DNA from: Aptenodytes patagonicus
Taxonomy: Eukaryota > Chordata > Aves > Sphenisciformes > Spheniscidae
DNA length: 64,000 bases
Assembly: GCF_965638725.1 (NCBI RefSeq)
Contig: NC_134982.1
Location: 4,522,126 to 4,586,125 of the forward strand
Direction: 5' to 3'
Of the stretch, positions 39,201 through 48,153 are shown piece by piece. The notes below the pieces were generated by a model. That model was given only the letters and a program-made list of their open reading frames with translations. It was not told the DNA's origin and made no database searches. A program made the translations under genes and the position numbers. How positions within the stretch are numbered: the first letter of the stretch is position 1; every line of letters begins with the position of its first letter.

Positions 39201-42200
39201 TAATTCATATTCACAGTGACTAAGTATTTTTATACTGATTTCTGTTTGCAGCTTATCTCTGAACAGGCTGCACAATTTTAAAATGTATTCATCATAATGA
39301 TTATTCAAAACCTTTTCAGCAAATAATCCTTGACCTGAGGGTCATTCAAAGTTATAACCAGTGGCCAATTCCCATTGCACACAGTGACTGATGTGCAGAA
39401 ATGGGCTTATGTGACTACTGATTTATCATGGAGCACACCTTATGAATTTAAAATGGCATATTTGGAGGGGATAACTGAAATTTATCCCTTTCAGAAAGTC
39501 AGAAAAATATGCAAGTTAAGTACTTAGATTTTTGTCATTAACGTTGTCCTTCAGGGCCTAGCCACTTTTAATCCATTTGCTTTCGGAGCACTACTAAGAG
39601 GTAGGGCAGTGCTGTTACCTAAATGTGCACATGGGGAACTGGGGCAGAGCAGGGGAAAGGCTCAGATCCAGGAAAGCACTTTGGCATCTGGAGACTTGCG
39701 AAAAATGAGTACATCTAAGTCCAGGTGTATTATCCTCAAAACCCTGCCTGATTGCGCGGATGAATGGATGAAAGACTAGATGCCTACGCTTTTGCTAGGG
39801 GTGTCCTATAGCTGCTGTTATATTTATCCAGGTATGCCTTGAGGATGCTTTGCCGGCTCTATCCCATGCCAAAGTGCCTTTGGGATTCACTGGGCAGCAC
39901 CTATGTGGCCAAAGCCACCCTCTGCCTAGGAGCAGGGCTGCAGCATGGCAAGCGTAGGAGATAAAGGGCTGAAAGCCTGGGAGCACGACTGTAAGAGCCT
40001 TGTGCTGAGTGCGGACACCTGGCTTCTGATCTCCCTTTCAGGACTGCCGAGGCATTTTGTGTTAAGAAATCTCTGGATAAAGCACAGACAAGTCTATATT
40101 GCCACTCTGTTAGACAGCTGCTGCTTTTCTCAGACAAGTGTAATTGCATGCCCTTTTGCCTTTTTGCTTATGAATACTATGGAAAGATCCTGGGAATAAT
40201 CACCTAGAAATGTCATGTCACTATCGCATCTCTCTAGTTTGCGGTATGAAATTATTGATAAAATATGTATGTACCAAAACGAGCACTCTCATGCTTATAT
40301 AAACACATCTCTACATATTCATAAGGTGTAGCGCGGCTCAGTTCTGTGCCCCAGCCCTCTCACCCTAACGGCCCAGTTCTGTTCTGGGAGATGTGATTTT
40401 CACCTTCTCCTGCTTCGGTGGCAGCAGCTGCATGTCTGCATGTGAAGACAGAATTTTGCCCGAAGATTGCAGAAAGGTGCATCCTACACGAGTCCAGAAA
40501 GGTGCCTGACCAAAGGCTCTAGGCACTCCTGGTAGTACAAGTGCTAATTAATGATCATTAACACTATTAGTACAATTAGTGGTAGCAAGCGCTAAAATTT
40601 GGGCTAGGTTCTGATAAATAGCTGTAATGTGCTGTCTGACTTAAAGAGACTTCTTGGGCTTTACTAGCTGCTCTGGAACTATGTGTGCAGACTTCTCAAA
40701 AGCAGGACATCAGAGCCTGAGGAGCAAGCAGTTTGCAGGCAGCTCAGAAGGCAATGCCTGGGGAACGCTAATTTTATGGTTCATGCCCTCATGTGGAAAT
40801 CAGAAGGGAAAGCAAGTTTCTAAAATGACTTCTTCCGTTATTAAGTCTGGACAAAACCGTGTTACTGCTTTTTTTCCCTCTGAGTTAGTTGCCCATACTA
40901 TCTCTAATTGCACAGAAAACGATCCCATCCGTTTAGGTACACCATGGGAATATTGCGGGCCAGAACCAGTGTCAACCTCCTATGATTAGTGCATCTGCAG
41001 CAAGATGCAGCTGCACCAAAAAAAAGGAAAAAGTAAAAAAGGGACTTGTTGCGGCCATGTTTCGGGATATTTAACTGTTTCCTTGCTGTGATGTTGCAGG
41101 ATATGCCGTACCACCGCTCCCAGTTTAAGAAATGTGCAGTGGTCGGGAACGGAGGAATTCTGAAGAACAGCAGATGTGGCCGGGAGATTGACAGTGCAGA
41201 CTTCGTGTTTCGGTAATCACCACAGCACCATTTTTCTTTTTGCCTGTTTTAATGACAAATAAAGGATTGCAAAGCTGTTCTCTCTCACATGGAAACACAG
41301 GATTTGCCAACCTGGCCATATCAAGCCTGCTTCTTGCACAAAAAGTGACGTTTCGAAAAAAACACCTCACTGTATAATATTTATTTAAAAATTATGCTTT
41401 GAGGAATTATTTCTCCCTAACTCCATGTGGTTAATCATTGACTCACTGACAAAGTTTGACATCCTCGTTCAGGATGTCCCCTGTTACTCAGGTTGTGGGT
41501 TTATCCTTCCGTGGACATTAGTCCAGGAGCAGTGTCCTGTGAATGTGGCCGTAATTTTCTGGGGCAGTTCTGAACCAGAGGTACAACCTCTATTGTGTGA
41601 CAAGCGGCTTGGCCAGATGTTAATAGCTCCACGCTGTGCAGCTCACGTGCCTCAGAGGTGTGTTTCTGAAGTAGTGCAGAGCTCAAGTGCTGGATAATAC
41701 GTGTCACAGTAATCAGTACTGTAGACTCCAGGGTGTGCAGAGATGCCTGAATAACTTTGAAGGTTGAGTGTCTTCATATTGTGCTCCCCACCATATGTGG
41801 AATTATCCAGGTTTTGCATAGACTGGGACATCCCACGACTTGTGTCCCTGGGTAATGGAATTCAGCAGCACTTTTATCATCTTAATATATATGGGAAAGA
41901 CTTCTTTATTATTGTATTGGGTTTGCATGTCAAGGTTTTGGTAGCGGGAAGGCTACAGGGGTGGCTTCTGTGAGAAGGTGCTAGAAGCTTCCCCTGTGTC
42001 CAATAGAGCCGATGCCAGCCGGCTCCAAGACGGACCCGCAGCTGGCCAAGGCTGAGCCCATCAGCGATGGTGGTAGCGCCTCTGTGATAACGTATTTAAG
42101 AAGGGGGAAAAAAAAATGCAGAAGTTGCAGCCAGAGAGAGGAGTGAGAATATGTGAGAGAAACAACTCTGCAGACGCCAAGGTCAGTGACGAAGGAGGGA

Positions 42201-45200
42201 GAGGAGGTGCTCCAGGCGCCAGAGCAGAGATTCCCCTGCAGCCCGTGGTGAAGACCATGATGAGGCAGACTGTTCCCCTGCAGCCCATGGAGGTCCACGG
42301 TGGAGCAGGTATCCACCTGCAGCCCGTGGAGGACCCCACGCCGGAGCAGGTGGATGCCTGAAGGAGGCTGTGACCCGGTGGGAAGCCCGCACTGGAGCAG
42401 GCTTCTGGCCAGACCTGTGGACTCATGGAGAGAGGAGCCCACGCTGGAGCAGGTTTGCTGGCATGACTTGTGACTCCGTGGGGGACCCACACTGGAGCAG
42501 TCTGTTCCTGAAGGACTGCACCCCATGGAAGGGACGCACGCTGGAGCAGTTTGTGAAGAACTGCAGCCTGTGGGAGGGACCCACGTTGGAGAAGTTCATG
42601 GAGGATTGTCTCCCATGGGAGGGACCCCACGCTGGAGCAGGGAAAGAGTGTGAGGAGTCCTCCCCCTGCGGAGAAAGGAGCGGCAGAGACAACGTGTGAT
42701 GAACAGTCCGCAACCCCCGTTCCCCGTCCCCCTGCGCCGCTTGGGGGGAGGAGGTAGAGAATTCGTGAGTGAAGTTGAGCCCAGGAAGAAGGGAGGGGTG
42801 GGAGGAAGGTGTTTTAAGATTTAGTTTTTATTTCTCATTACCCTACTCTGATAAAAGATTAATTTTCCCCAAGTCGAGTCTGTTTTGCCTGTGATGGTAA
42901 TTGGTGAATGATCTTTCCCTGTCCTTAGCTCGACCCACGAGCCTTTTGTTATATTTTCCCTCCCCTGTCCAGCTGAGGAGGGGAGGGATAGAGCGGCTGC
43001 GGTGGACACCTGGCATCCAGCCAGGGTCAAGCCACCACAATTATTCATATGCATGACTAATCCCTCTCTAAATCCTGTTAAGCTCTTTTCCCAGGTCATG
43101 GCATATGACAGCTAGCTCAGAGATACATGACCTGTTCTGTAGAAAAGAAAGATCTTTTTAGTTCTGTTGGCCTATTTTCTGATCTTAGGTACGGTCCTGT
43201 CAGTTTAGAATAACTGTGCATAAATCAATGAATTTCTCTGATTGCATACCAGCAAAAATTAGGTCAGATTTTGGCTCATTGCATTCTTAATTTGATTTGG
43301 CATCAAATGAGAAATAAAATTTTACCGATCCTACCTTCACTATTCATTATTTTCAGACCCCTTGTGTCTGCCTCTTGTGCCCATTTTATAGAAAACTATT
43401 GCCTTATTTTAATCTGTGAAACACTCCAGGCTTCACATAATTTGCCTCTTAAAAGCCTAGTGTACCCTATATATATTAAATAGTTATTGTAGATTCCCTT
43501 CTATTGTGCTGGATCACAGCTATCAGTATAGTTGAAATGAAAGGTACATGTTAGGACGAGAGGAGATGGCCTCAAGGTGCACCAGGGGAGGTTTAGATTG
43601 GACGTGAGGAAAAATGTCTTTACTGAAAGAGTGGTGAAACATTGGAACAGGCTGCCCAGGGAAGTGGTGGAGTCCCCATCCCTGGAGGTATTTAAAAGAC
43701 GTGTAGATGAGGCGCTTAGGGACGTGGTTTAGTGGGCATGGTGGTGTTGGGTCAACGGTTGGACTCGATGATCTTAGAGGTCTTTTCCAACCTTAATGAT
43801 TCTATGATTTTATGTTACACATGGAGGTGACAAACTGTTGAGTGGAAGTGGAAATACGGGCAGCAAATGTCATCATTTAGGTATAAGAACTTGCAGTGGA
43901 GGTCCCTCTCTGCCACTGTTGCTCTTTCTTGAACTGTACCACAACTGCATAAAAAGAGCAGATCAGATCACTACAGAACTTAGAAATTGCTTTTGGTACC
44001 AGTAATTAATTAAGTAGAGGCTTAAGTAGAACTGAAATATGAATAAGTACATCAGTACTCGTGCAAAAAAACCCCCTGGCTCACCACCTCCAAAACATGT
44101 GGACCAGCATTATGCACAAAGACATGCTAGTGTTTAACAGCTTAAGGTCTGCTGACATCAATTTTAAAGTAAAGCTTGTGTTTAAGGTCAGGTCTGAACG
44201 AATCCACTTTCCAGTCTGACACCAGTTCACCAAACTGTCAGGAATCACCATCTTGGTCACCGACAAAACAATCCTTTAAAATATTTCAAGAACTGCCTAT
44301 GGAGCACTGCTAACATTCAGTGAAACATTCAGGACGCCTGGGAAAATCTTTTATTGTCAGGAAGCTTGTGGCCAGCAGGATGCAACCAAGATTTTTCTAT
44401 GAAATAAATTCTGATAGCAATTAATTATATTACAGTAGACTATATAAAATACACACACACACACACACACACACACACGAATTGCATTTACTAGTTGTTA
44501 TTGTCTATCTCCATCTACTGGCCAGAGTGGAGATCTGTGATGAAACATTGGGTGCATTTATAGATGGGACTACTCTCTGCAGGGATGAATTTTTGGAGTT
44601 CTATGACAAAACTACAGTTTATGCGGATCGTATCGTTTTTGTAAGGAATTACCACTTTCAACAAATTCACTCTTTCTTAATCCTGGTGGGAGTTTACTGT
44701 TTGAAAATATTGAAGCTGAATATTTGAAAACCTTTTTCAAATATAATCTAATGAGCACAGTGCCCAGTGCTAGGTGGAACTGGGGATGCTAGAGGACTTC
44801 AGAAGGACTTTGCGTGACCTAGCAGAGAAAAGTGCTGGAAATAACATTGCCTATGAGAAGGATGAGGTGGCTAAAAAAATTTCTCTGCCCTGATAAAGAG
44901 GGACTCTCTGGGAGGTACATGTGAACCTCCTGAGTCTGAGAAGGACTTTGAAGGATTTTTGTGCGTCCCTCTGCTCCCCCACTTGCCCTCTCCCTGTGAC
45001 TGAGAAATTATGATGGTAGCTGAACTGCAGTATTGTGAAAACACTGAGCACCGCTTACCCTAAATACCTACACCGTTTTCTCCTATTCAGCCCTGATCTT
45101 CAAAAATACAGAGGTGTTTGGGAATTAGGCACAGCAGTATTTTTGAGATGTGGGGATCTTAACAGTGAAGGCTTTTACTGTGGCTTGTAGATCGCTTCAA

Positions 45201-47582
45201 ACAGTTTTCAAAATGTCAGCAAATATCTAACGCTAGCTTAAACTGAGTGTAAAACTAGTTGCAAGGCCACTTATGTTGCCTCTGATAATGCGTGCTGAAG
45301 CTTTTTTTTAGCTAGGTTTCCTATGGAAGCAAAGCTGGTGTGATAGCTTGTGTGTATGTGTGCGTGTTTCAGTAACTTCAGCATCTCTTGAGGGATGCCC
45401 TAAATTTTTTGCGATGATGAATCTAGGTCAAGGCCAAGGTGAGTGGAGGTTGGGCAAAGTCAAGGTTTGCAAATCTTCACAAGTTTGCTCCTAATAGCTT
45501 TGACATCCTCTGGTGAATCTGTAGAGTCAGAATTGCTGCTCTTACACTGCGCTGGGAGTGTACTTATAAAGGGAAAAGGAAGGGCAGCAGATTGTTTTGG
45601 ATTAATTAGGACTGGACTGATTTGTCTCTTGTGGAGCATTTCCCCTAAATTCTCTTGGGTATAAAACAAAGCATGTTAAAGGCAATGTTATAGATATAGT
45701 TTATCTATTAATCATTGAATACAGCTCAGCTGCTGTTGAGGAAGTCTTTGATGTTATAGGCTGATTGTCCTTGGGGCTTCATCCCATTTCTTGTCCTAAA
45801 CTGCAGAAGTAAATAGTTGAACTGCTATTAAGGAAGCAAAATGAGCGAGCATTGGCTACATCTGCAAAAAGGGGTCATGTCTCACAGACTTGGGGAAGAA
45901 GAGAGGTCTTCATATAGCCCCTAAGAACTTCTTACTTTAATGCACAGTTTCGGCATCACCATGTTTTGATACAATTTTAAATTCTCAATCTGTTTCTAGA
46001 TTTGTTGCTTAGGAGAGATGCTTAAATAAATTCTACTTTCTAGTCCTGAAAAGGTGCAAGGAATTTTTTAACTTTCTTACTAATTTCTTTCCTTTATAGA
46101 TGCAATTTGCCTCCTATATCTGAGAAATACTTCACGGACGTTGGGGTAAAGACGGATGTCGTGACTGTCAATCCCAGTATAATTACTGAGAGGTCGTTTC
46201 TGGTTTTTGTATTTTCATCTCTATTGCTTTTCCAAATCTACCTTTCACTTAATTCTAACTGTTACAGAGAACTTTTTTCCCAATATTACTTTAAACTGAC
46301 ACTATGAATCATATATTTCATTCTGAATTGAAGTTATTCAGTATATGGAAGCAGTAACAACTTACAGAAATGTGTAAAACACTTAGACCTGCACATTGGT
46401 GATACAAAGTGGGAAGCTGATGAGCTAAAATTATAACAGCAGAGCCATCCTTCCCCCTGGAAGTCTTGTGCCGTGCTTGCAAGCCCCAGGCAAATGTCTC
46501 AGAAACATTCAGGGTGGAAGCAACCGGATCCCACCCTAAATGCTTAAATAAAGTAGCACACATTCTCATATGTTTTTAAAAAATGCCAGTTAAACTTTGT
46601 AGCCAGGATTGACTGGATGATTTTAATTTTAAATTTGTTAATACCTTAATGCCACCTTGCTGACAGGTTTGGGACCATGGGGCTCATGACTGCTTTCCTT
46701 TAGACATTTTAGACATTTGCTCTGCTTTGGTATTTGCCACTTTTTTATACAGTTCTGCACTGCATAATGCACTATACAGCTGTCCACACCTTGGAAAAAT
46801 GACATACTTCTCATAATAAAATGAGAAGTGAGACATGATCGGAAATGTCTACAAAGTTTTTCCACTGTTTGATGAATGTATTGCCAAAAGAGAGGAGAAC
46901 ATGTATTTTTTTATACCCTGCATTTTTGCCCTACATATCATACTGATGCTTTATCTACAAATCTAAATATATTCCCCTTGTTAACGGAAACATCATTTCA
47001 ATTATCTCTGTGTCAGAAATGTTTCATTAAAAGCCCATTGGAGGTTTCTTGTCTGCTGGGCCCACACGGAGTCTGCGCTGGTCTGACCATCACTTGCATC
47101 CTTTTCTCTTTAGATTTCATAAGCTGGAAAAATGGAGGAAACCCTTCTATGACGTGCTCCAGGTCTACGAGAACGCTTCCGTGCTGCTGCCAGCTTTCTA
47201 CAACACTCGCAACACGGACGTCTCAATCCGGGTCAAATATGTCCTGGATGATTTTGAATCTCAGCAAGCTGTTTATTATTTTCATCCCCAGTATCTCATC
47301 AACGTCTCACGCTACTGGCTCGGCCAAGGGGTGCGGGCCAAGCGGATTAGCACTGGACTGATCCTGGTGACTGCTGCCCTGGAGCTCTGCGAAGAAGTCC
47401 ACCTTTTTGGCTTTTGGGCCTTCCCCATGAACCCCTCAGGGATTTTTATAACTCACCACTACTATGACAATGTGAAACCTCGCCCTGGTTTTCACGCTAT
47501 GCCCTCAGAAATCTTCAACTTCCTCCACATGCACAGCAAGGGGATCCTGCGGGTTCATACAGGGACCTGTAGCTGCTGTTGA
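6111..47582 (+). CDS. ST8SIA5: ST8SIA5, alpha-2,8-sialyltransferase 8E (gene span, seven coding exons)
   Basis: The joined exons encode 376 residues, the length I recall for the main mammalian ST8SIA5 form, and the sequence agrees with it almost throughout. Residues 17-37 form one hydrophobic anchor after a short tail, the type II Golgi topology of sialyltransferases. Residues 44-152 are the stem. Sialylmotif L starts at about K162 ([12 protein letters not shown]) and runs to about V210. Motif S spans about 277-313 and includes [12 protein letters not shown]. Motif III is HYYDN at 336-340, and motif VS runs from H348 to E353. Expected N-glycosylation sites are N56, N96, N241 and N284. By family knowledge the enzyme adds alpha-2,8-linked sialic acid to gangliosides such as GM1b, GD1a, GT1b and GD3, mainly in brain. 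The C-terminus ends in a CSCC cluster. All junctions are GT-AG, and every phase closes. No frameshift or stop was found. Confidence 0.96.
7210..7660 (+). mobile_element. Old CR1 LINE 3' fragment
   Basis: The order of degraded CR1 landmarks is recognisable: a CTGTCTGGTTTTGGGCACCTCA block, an AGGTAATAAAC/AAGTTGCAGCAGG block, then a segment like 'gaggt...atctcc...ggaggcttcag' and the final 'gatgactttatgac...aggtctcatcttgcctt' end. It is heavily diverged, so it is an old insertion. Ends are approximate. Confidence 0.65.
15588..15665 (+). repeat. Possible MIR-like SINE scrap
   Basis: The phrase GGGAAACTGAGGTACAG followed by AGTGATTTTCCA resembles the core/tail part of MIR elements (AAACTGAGGCACAG...). 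Such short similarity may be chance, and I could not align it. Confidence 0.3.
16650..17040 (+). pseudogene. Decayed non-LTR retrotransposon reverse-transcriptase remnant
   Basis: Across several frames the translation keeps the order of landmarks that follow the RT palm domain in CR1/L2-like LINEs. Near 16790 is [19 protein letters not shown] (family pattern SRLDYCNxLLxGLP). Near 16865 is [11 protein letters not shown] (pattern LQRVQNAAARLI). Near 16950 there is a 'HI...LQLPIRIKI' segment (pattern HItPvLxxLHWLPIxxRIxFK). Frames shift between landmarks, so it is a dead fragment. Which LINE clade it came from cannot be decided by eye. Confidence 0.5.
18235..18600 (-). mobile_element. Diverged CR1 LINE fragment, minus orientation
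   Basis: Read on the minus strand this segment shows the order of a CR1 3' region. On the plus strand these appear as 'agatccccctttctgcc', 'agctaagtattttaagctgttcatcataagacatat', 'ctgatctcctcttggatcttaccc' and 'ttaaacttggtgcc', matching the usual reverse-complement CR1 landmarks. Divergence is high. The 182-codon plus-strand frame over this stretch is repeat sequence, not a gene. Confidence 0.65.
21250..21357 (+). CDS. ST8SIA5: Alternative 108-nt cassette exon of ST8SIA5 (long isoform)
   Basis: The sequence between a good acceptor (T-rich tract then GCTAG) and a good donor (CATCAG|GTACCA) is exactly 108 nt, open throughout, and starts and ends in phase 2. It therefore fits between exon 1 and exon 2 without disturbing the frame. 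It would insert 36 residues beginning [15 protein letters not shown] after R44, giving 412 residues. That equals the long form I recall for mouse ST8Sia V. It adds two N-glycosylation sequons (NWT at 58-60 and NFT at 64-66 of the long form) to the stem. The exon was found by length and phase, and its amino-acid pattern is gene-like. RNA evidence is not available here. Confidence 0.8.
22522..22572. repeat. Compound microsatellite (ATGT)n(TG)n(TCTG)n
   Basis: Runs of ATGT, then TG, then TCTG/TCTA units follow one another directly. It lies in intron 1 and is likely length-polymorphic. Confidence 0.9.
23141..23164. repeat. Two tandem copies of a 12-bp unit
   Basis: GGAGGTGAGACT is repeated twice without interruption. 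This is a small local duplication with no other sign of function. Confidence 0.8.
24284..24335 (+). repeat. Possible MIR-like SINE scrap
   Basis: The order GTGCTAAGTATTCT, then ATCTTACAACAACCTTGTGGGG, resembles the MIR core (GTGCTAAGCACTTT...CCTCACAACAACCCTATGAGG). The match is short and diverged. Confidence 0.35.
28261..28288. repeat. Perfect 12-bp inverted repeat with GAAA loop
   Basis: CTGGTGTACTGG and its exact reverse complement CCAGTACACCAG are separated only by GAAA. In the intron 1 transcript this would be a stable hairpin with a GNRA tetraloop. The flanks do not extend the stem. Confidence 0.9.
30917..30946. repeat. Near-perfect 14-bp inverted repeat with one-base centre
   Basis: GATGAAGGTTCATGT, a single T, then ACATGAACTTCATC form a near-continuous palindrome. 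One unpaired G in the left arm is the only break. Function is unknown. Confidence 0.85.
32846..32938 (+). CDS. ST8SIA5: ST8SIA5 coding exon 2 (stem, residues 44-75)
   Basis: The acceptor is CTTCTTCAG|G and the donor is CTAT|GTAAGT. The exon encodes [20 protein letters not shown] and continues to VLS, finishing R44 and starting M75. It carries the N56-S-T sequon and C60. It is 93 nt long with phase 2 at both ends. Skipping it would remove 31 residues in frame and give 345 residues, the length I recall for the short mouse isoform. Confidence 0.95.
32939..35409. other. ST8SIA5 intron 2
   Basis: 2.5 kb. It holds an ancient CR1-like repeat near 33258. A 149-codon plus-strand frame at 34732-35181 lacks any family signature and any coding context and is taken as chance. 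Nothing else is recognised. Confidence 0.7.
33258..33580 (+). mobile_element. Ancient CR1-like amniote repeat
   Basis: The landmarks 'gtctatctagcctaaggctctgtc', 'acagtggccagcag', 'ttagatcttttctgagcccattt', 'cctccacaatttcctgcagcagtgagtttcataagtt' and 'actcactaagaagtaggaaaa' follow the order of a dispersed CR1-class repeat well known from turtles and crocodilians. High divergence implies great age. Ends are approximate, and the class name rests on memory. Confidence 0.5.
35410..35496 (+). CDS. ST8SIA5: ST8SIA5 coding exon 3 (stem, residues 75-104)
   Basis: The acceptor is ATCTTTTAG|G and the donor is TTCAA|GTAAGA. The exon encodes [20 protein letters not shown] then NVTEANLF. It includes C91 and the N96-V-T sequon. 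It is 87 nt with phase 2 at both ends, so it too could be skipped in frame, though I know of no isoform that does so. Confidence 0.95.
35497..38679. other. ST8SIA5 intron 3
   Basis: 3.2 kb. The segment around 36560-37580 has two modest open frames and ends near an AATAAAG-like motif (37557). I could not tie it to any repeat family or gene. No coding exon is recognised. Confidence 0.6.
38680..38824 (+). CDS. ST8SIA5: ST8SIA5 coding exon 4 (residues 104-152, stem/catalytic boundary)
   Basis: The acceptor is ATTTTACAG|G and the donor is CCAAAG|GTGCCT. The exon encodes [20 protein letters not shown] through to EIFKMFPK, with the C110-C111 pair. It enters in phase 2 and leaves in phase 0, so skipping it would break the frame. 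The sequence is nearly identical to the mammalian protein as I recall it. Confidence 0.95.
38825..41099. other. ST8SIA5 intron 4
   Basis: 2.3 kb with no recognised repeat, apart from a 14-bp perfect palindrome TTAATGATCATTAA at 40548-40561. No coding exon is recognised. Confidence 0.65.
41100..41212 (+). CDS. ST8SIA5: ST8SIA5 coding exon 5 (start of sialylmotif L)
   Basis: The acceptor is ATGTTGCAG|G and the donor is TTTCG|GTAATC. The exon encodes [20 protein letters not shown] and continues [17 protein letters not shown]. This is the first two thirds of sialylmotif L, which binds the CMP-sialic acid donor. C164 and the VGNGG turn are intact. Confidence 0.96.
41908..41912. repeat. Left target-site duplication of the intron 5 LTR
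   Basis: ATTAT directly precedes the TG terminus of the LTR and recurs as ATTAT at 43040-43044 directly after its CA terminus. Confidence 0.85.
41913..43039 (+). mobile_element. Solo LTR of an avian endogenous retrovirus
   Basis: This 1127-bp unit starts TGTATTGGGTTTGCATG and ends CCACCACA, the TG...CA form of retroviral LTRs. It is flanked by an exact 5-bp duplication (ATTAT), which marks integrase-mediated insertion. A TATA-like TATTTAAG lies at about 42093, and an ATAAAAG polyadenylation-like signal near 42851. The middle is a GC-rich degenerate tandem array. The unit has no gag, pol or env, so recombination has left one LTR. I recall this type as a common, probably class III (ERVL-like), LTR of bird genomes. 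It lies in the same direction as ST8SIA5. Long frames on either strand in it reflect the tandem repeat, not genes. Confidence 0.85.
42220..42650. repeat. Degenerate minisatellite inside the LTR
   Basis: About nine loosely repeated units of roughly 40-60 bp share a core like 'GGAGGGACCCACGCTGGAGCAG'-type sequence (variants near 42298, 42338, 42388, 42438, 42488, 42536, 42580 and 42624). The array is GC-rich and keeps open frames on both strands because units are similar. Confidence 0.8.
43040..43044. repeat. Right target-site duplication of the intron 5 LTR
   Basis: ATTAT follows the LTR terminus directly and is identical to 41908-41912. Confidence 0.85.
43553..43814 (+). mobile_element. CR1 LINE 3' end (5'-truncated, relatively young)
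   Basis: The sequence follows the avian CR1 3' end closely: 'caaggtgcaccaggggagg', 'gtctttactgaaagagtggt', 'caggctgcccagggaagtgg', 'ggttggactcgatgatctta' and a terminal ATTCTATGATTTTATG short repeat. It is much better preserved than the other CR1 copies here. Truncation at the 5' end is usual for CR1. Confidence 0.92.
44451..44478. repeat. (AC)14 microsatellite
   Basis: Uninterrupted AC dinucleotide run in intron 5. Confidence 0.95.
46100..46192 (+). CDS. ST8SIA5: ST8SIA5 coding exon 6 (end of sialylmotif L)
   Basis: The acceptor is CCTTTATAG|A. The exon encodes [20 protein letters not shown] and then [10 protein letters not shown], finishing sialylmotif L. The donor falls at GAGAG|GTCGTT, a weak site with C at +3 and T at +5. 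The frame joins correctly to exon 7, and the protein is continuous with the family there, so this junction is favoured despite the weak site. The exon is 93 nt with phase 2 at both ends, but skipping it would remove part of the catalytic core. Confidence 0.93.
46193..47113. other. ST8SIA5 intron 6
   Basis: At 0.9 kb this is the shortest intron. A polypyrimidine-rich acceptor (CATCCTTTTCTCTTTAG) precedes exon 7. No repeat or other exon is recognised. Confidence 0.7.
47114..47582 (+). CDS. ST8SIA5: ST8SIA5 coding exon 7 (motifs S, III, VS and stop)
   Basis: The acceptor is CTCTTTAG|A. The exon encodes residues 222-376: [20 protein letters not shown] at the start, sialylmotif S around [16 protein letters not shown]...RAKRISTGL, motif III HYYDN with the preceding H335, motif VS with H348 as the likely catalytic base, and a C-terminal HTGTCSCC before TGA. 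Sequons at N241 and N284 are present. The exon is noticeably more GC-rich than its flanks. Confidence 0.97.
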
Positions 47583-48147
47583 CAGGGACACTCCTTCCTC
47601 TGACGCAAAAGTGTAACAGGAACTCGATGCCTGTGTATGGTGTAGGAGGTTTTATTACACCCTGAGATTATGCAATAATTGTTTGATATAAATTTCCTCA
47701 AGGTATTGCATCCCATAAGATCTAGGATACCAGCATCTTTCCTGCTAGCAGAGTTGGGTCCGTAACAGCGTGGGAGAAGCAAAACTCCTCTGTCCCAGGG
47801 TATGCACTGCCCTGGAAAGCAAGTCAGATAAGAAGCACATTTCCAATAGATTTAGTGATAAACAGAGCACATTAATATAGTTATCATTTCACTATGAAGA
47901 AAAGCACCAAACTTTTGAGGAGAATCAGTGGTGGAGAATTTTAGCAGAGACTGTATGACTTTACGTAGGTTTCTGAATCGAGTACCTTGGGGCATTGCCA
48001 GATTTTATTGAAAGCACTGTTCTCTGGCATTTGGGCTTTTGAAAATACTCTTTAGCATTATAGTTTTAAGGGGAAGTATATAACTTGAGGTCTTTGTTCT
48101 GTAATGTCACAAAGTATTGGTGAAAAATAGCGGATAGATGTGATAGG

Positions 48148-48153
48148 AATAAA
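48148..48153 (+). terminator. Candidate polyadenylation signal for ST8SIA5
   Basis: AATAAA 566 nt after the stop is the first canonical hexamer I find downstream of the gene. Other AATAAA sites lie further away (for example 50809), so actual use is uncertain. Confidence 0.3.

Larger units (their letters stand above)
41213..46099. other. ST8SIA5 intron 5
   Basis: 4.9 kb, largely repeat-derived in its first half. It holds a full solo LTR (41913-43039), a CR1 3' end (43553-43814) and an (AC)14 run at 44451. The second half is unremarkable, with no coding exon seen. Confidence 0.7.

Noticed and set aside
42220..42650. Regularly spaced repeats as a CRISPR-like array
   Set aside because: Units are degenerate, contiguous and lie within a retroviral LTR of a vertebrate genome.
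41981..42713. Several long frames on both strands with repeated Cys/Gly/Trp-rich motifs
   Set aside because: They come from the tandem array inside the solo LTR. Repeat units keep frames open by similarity, not by selection on protein.
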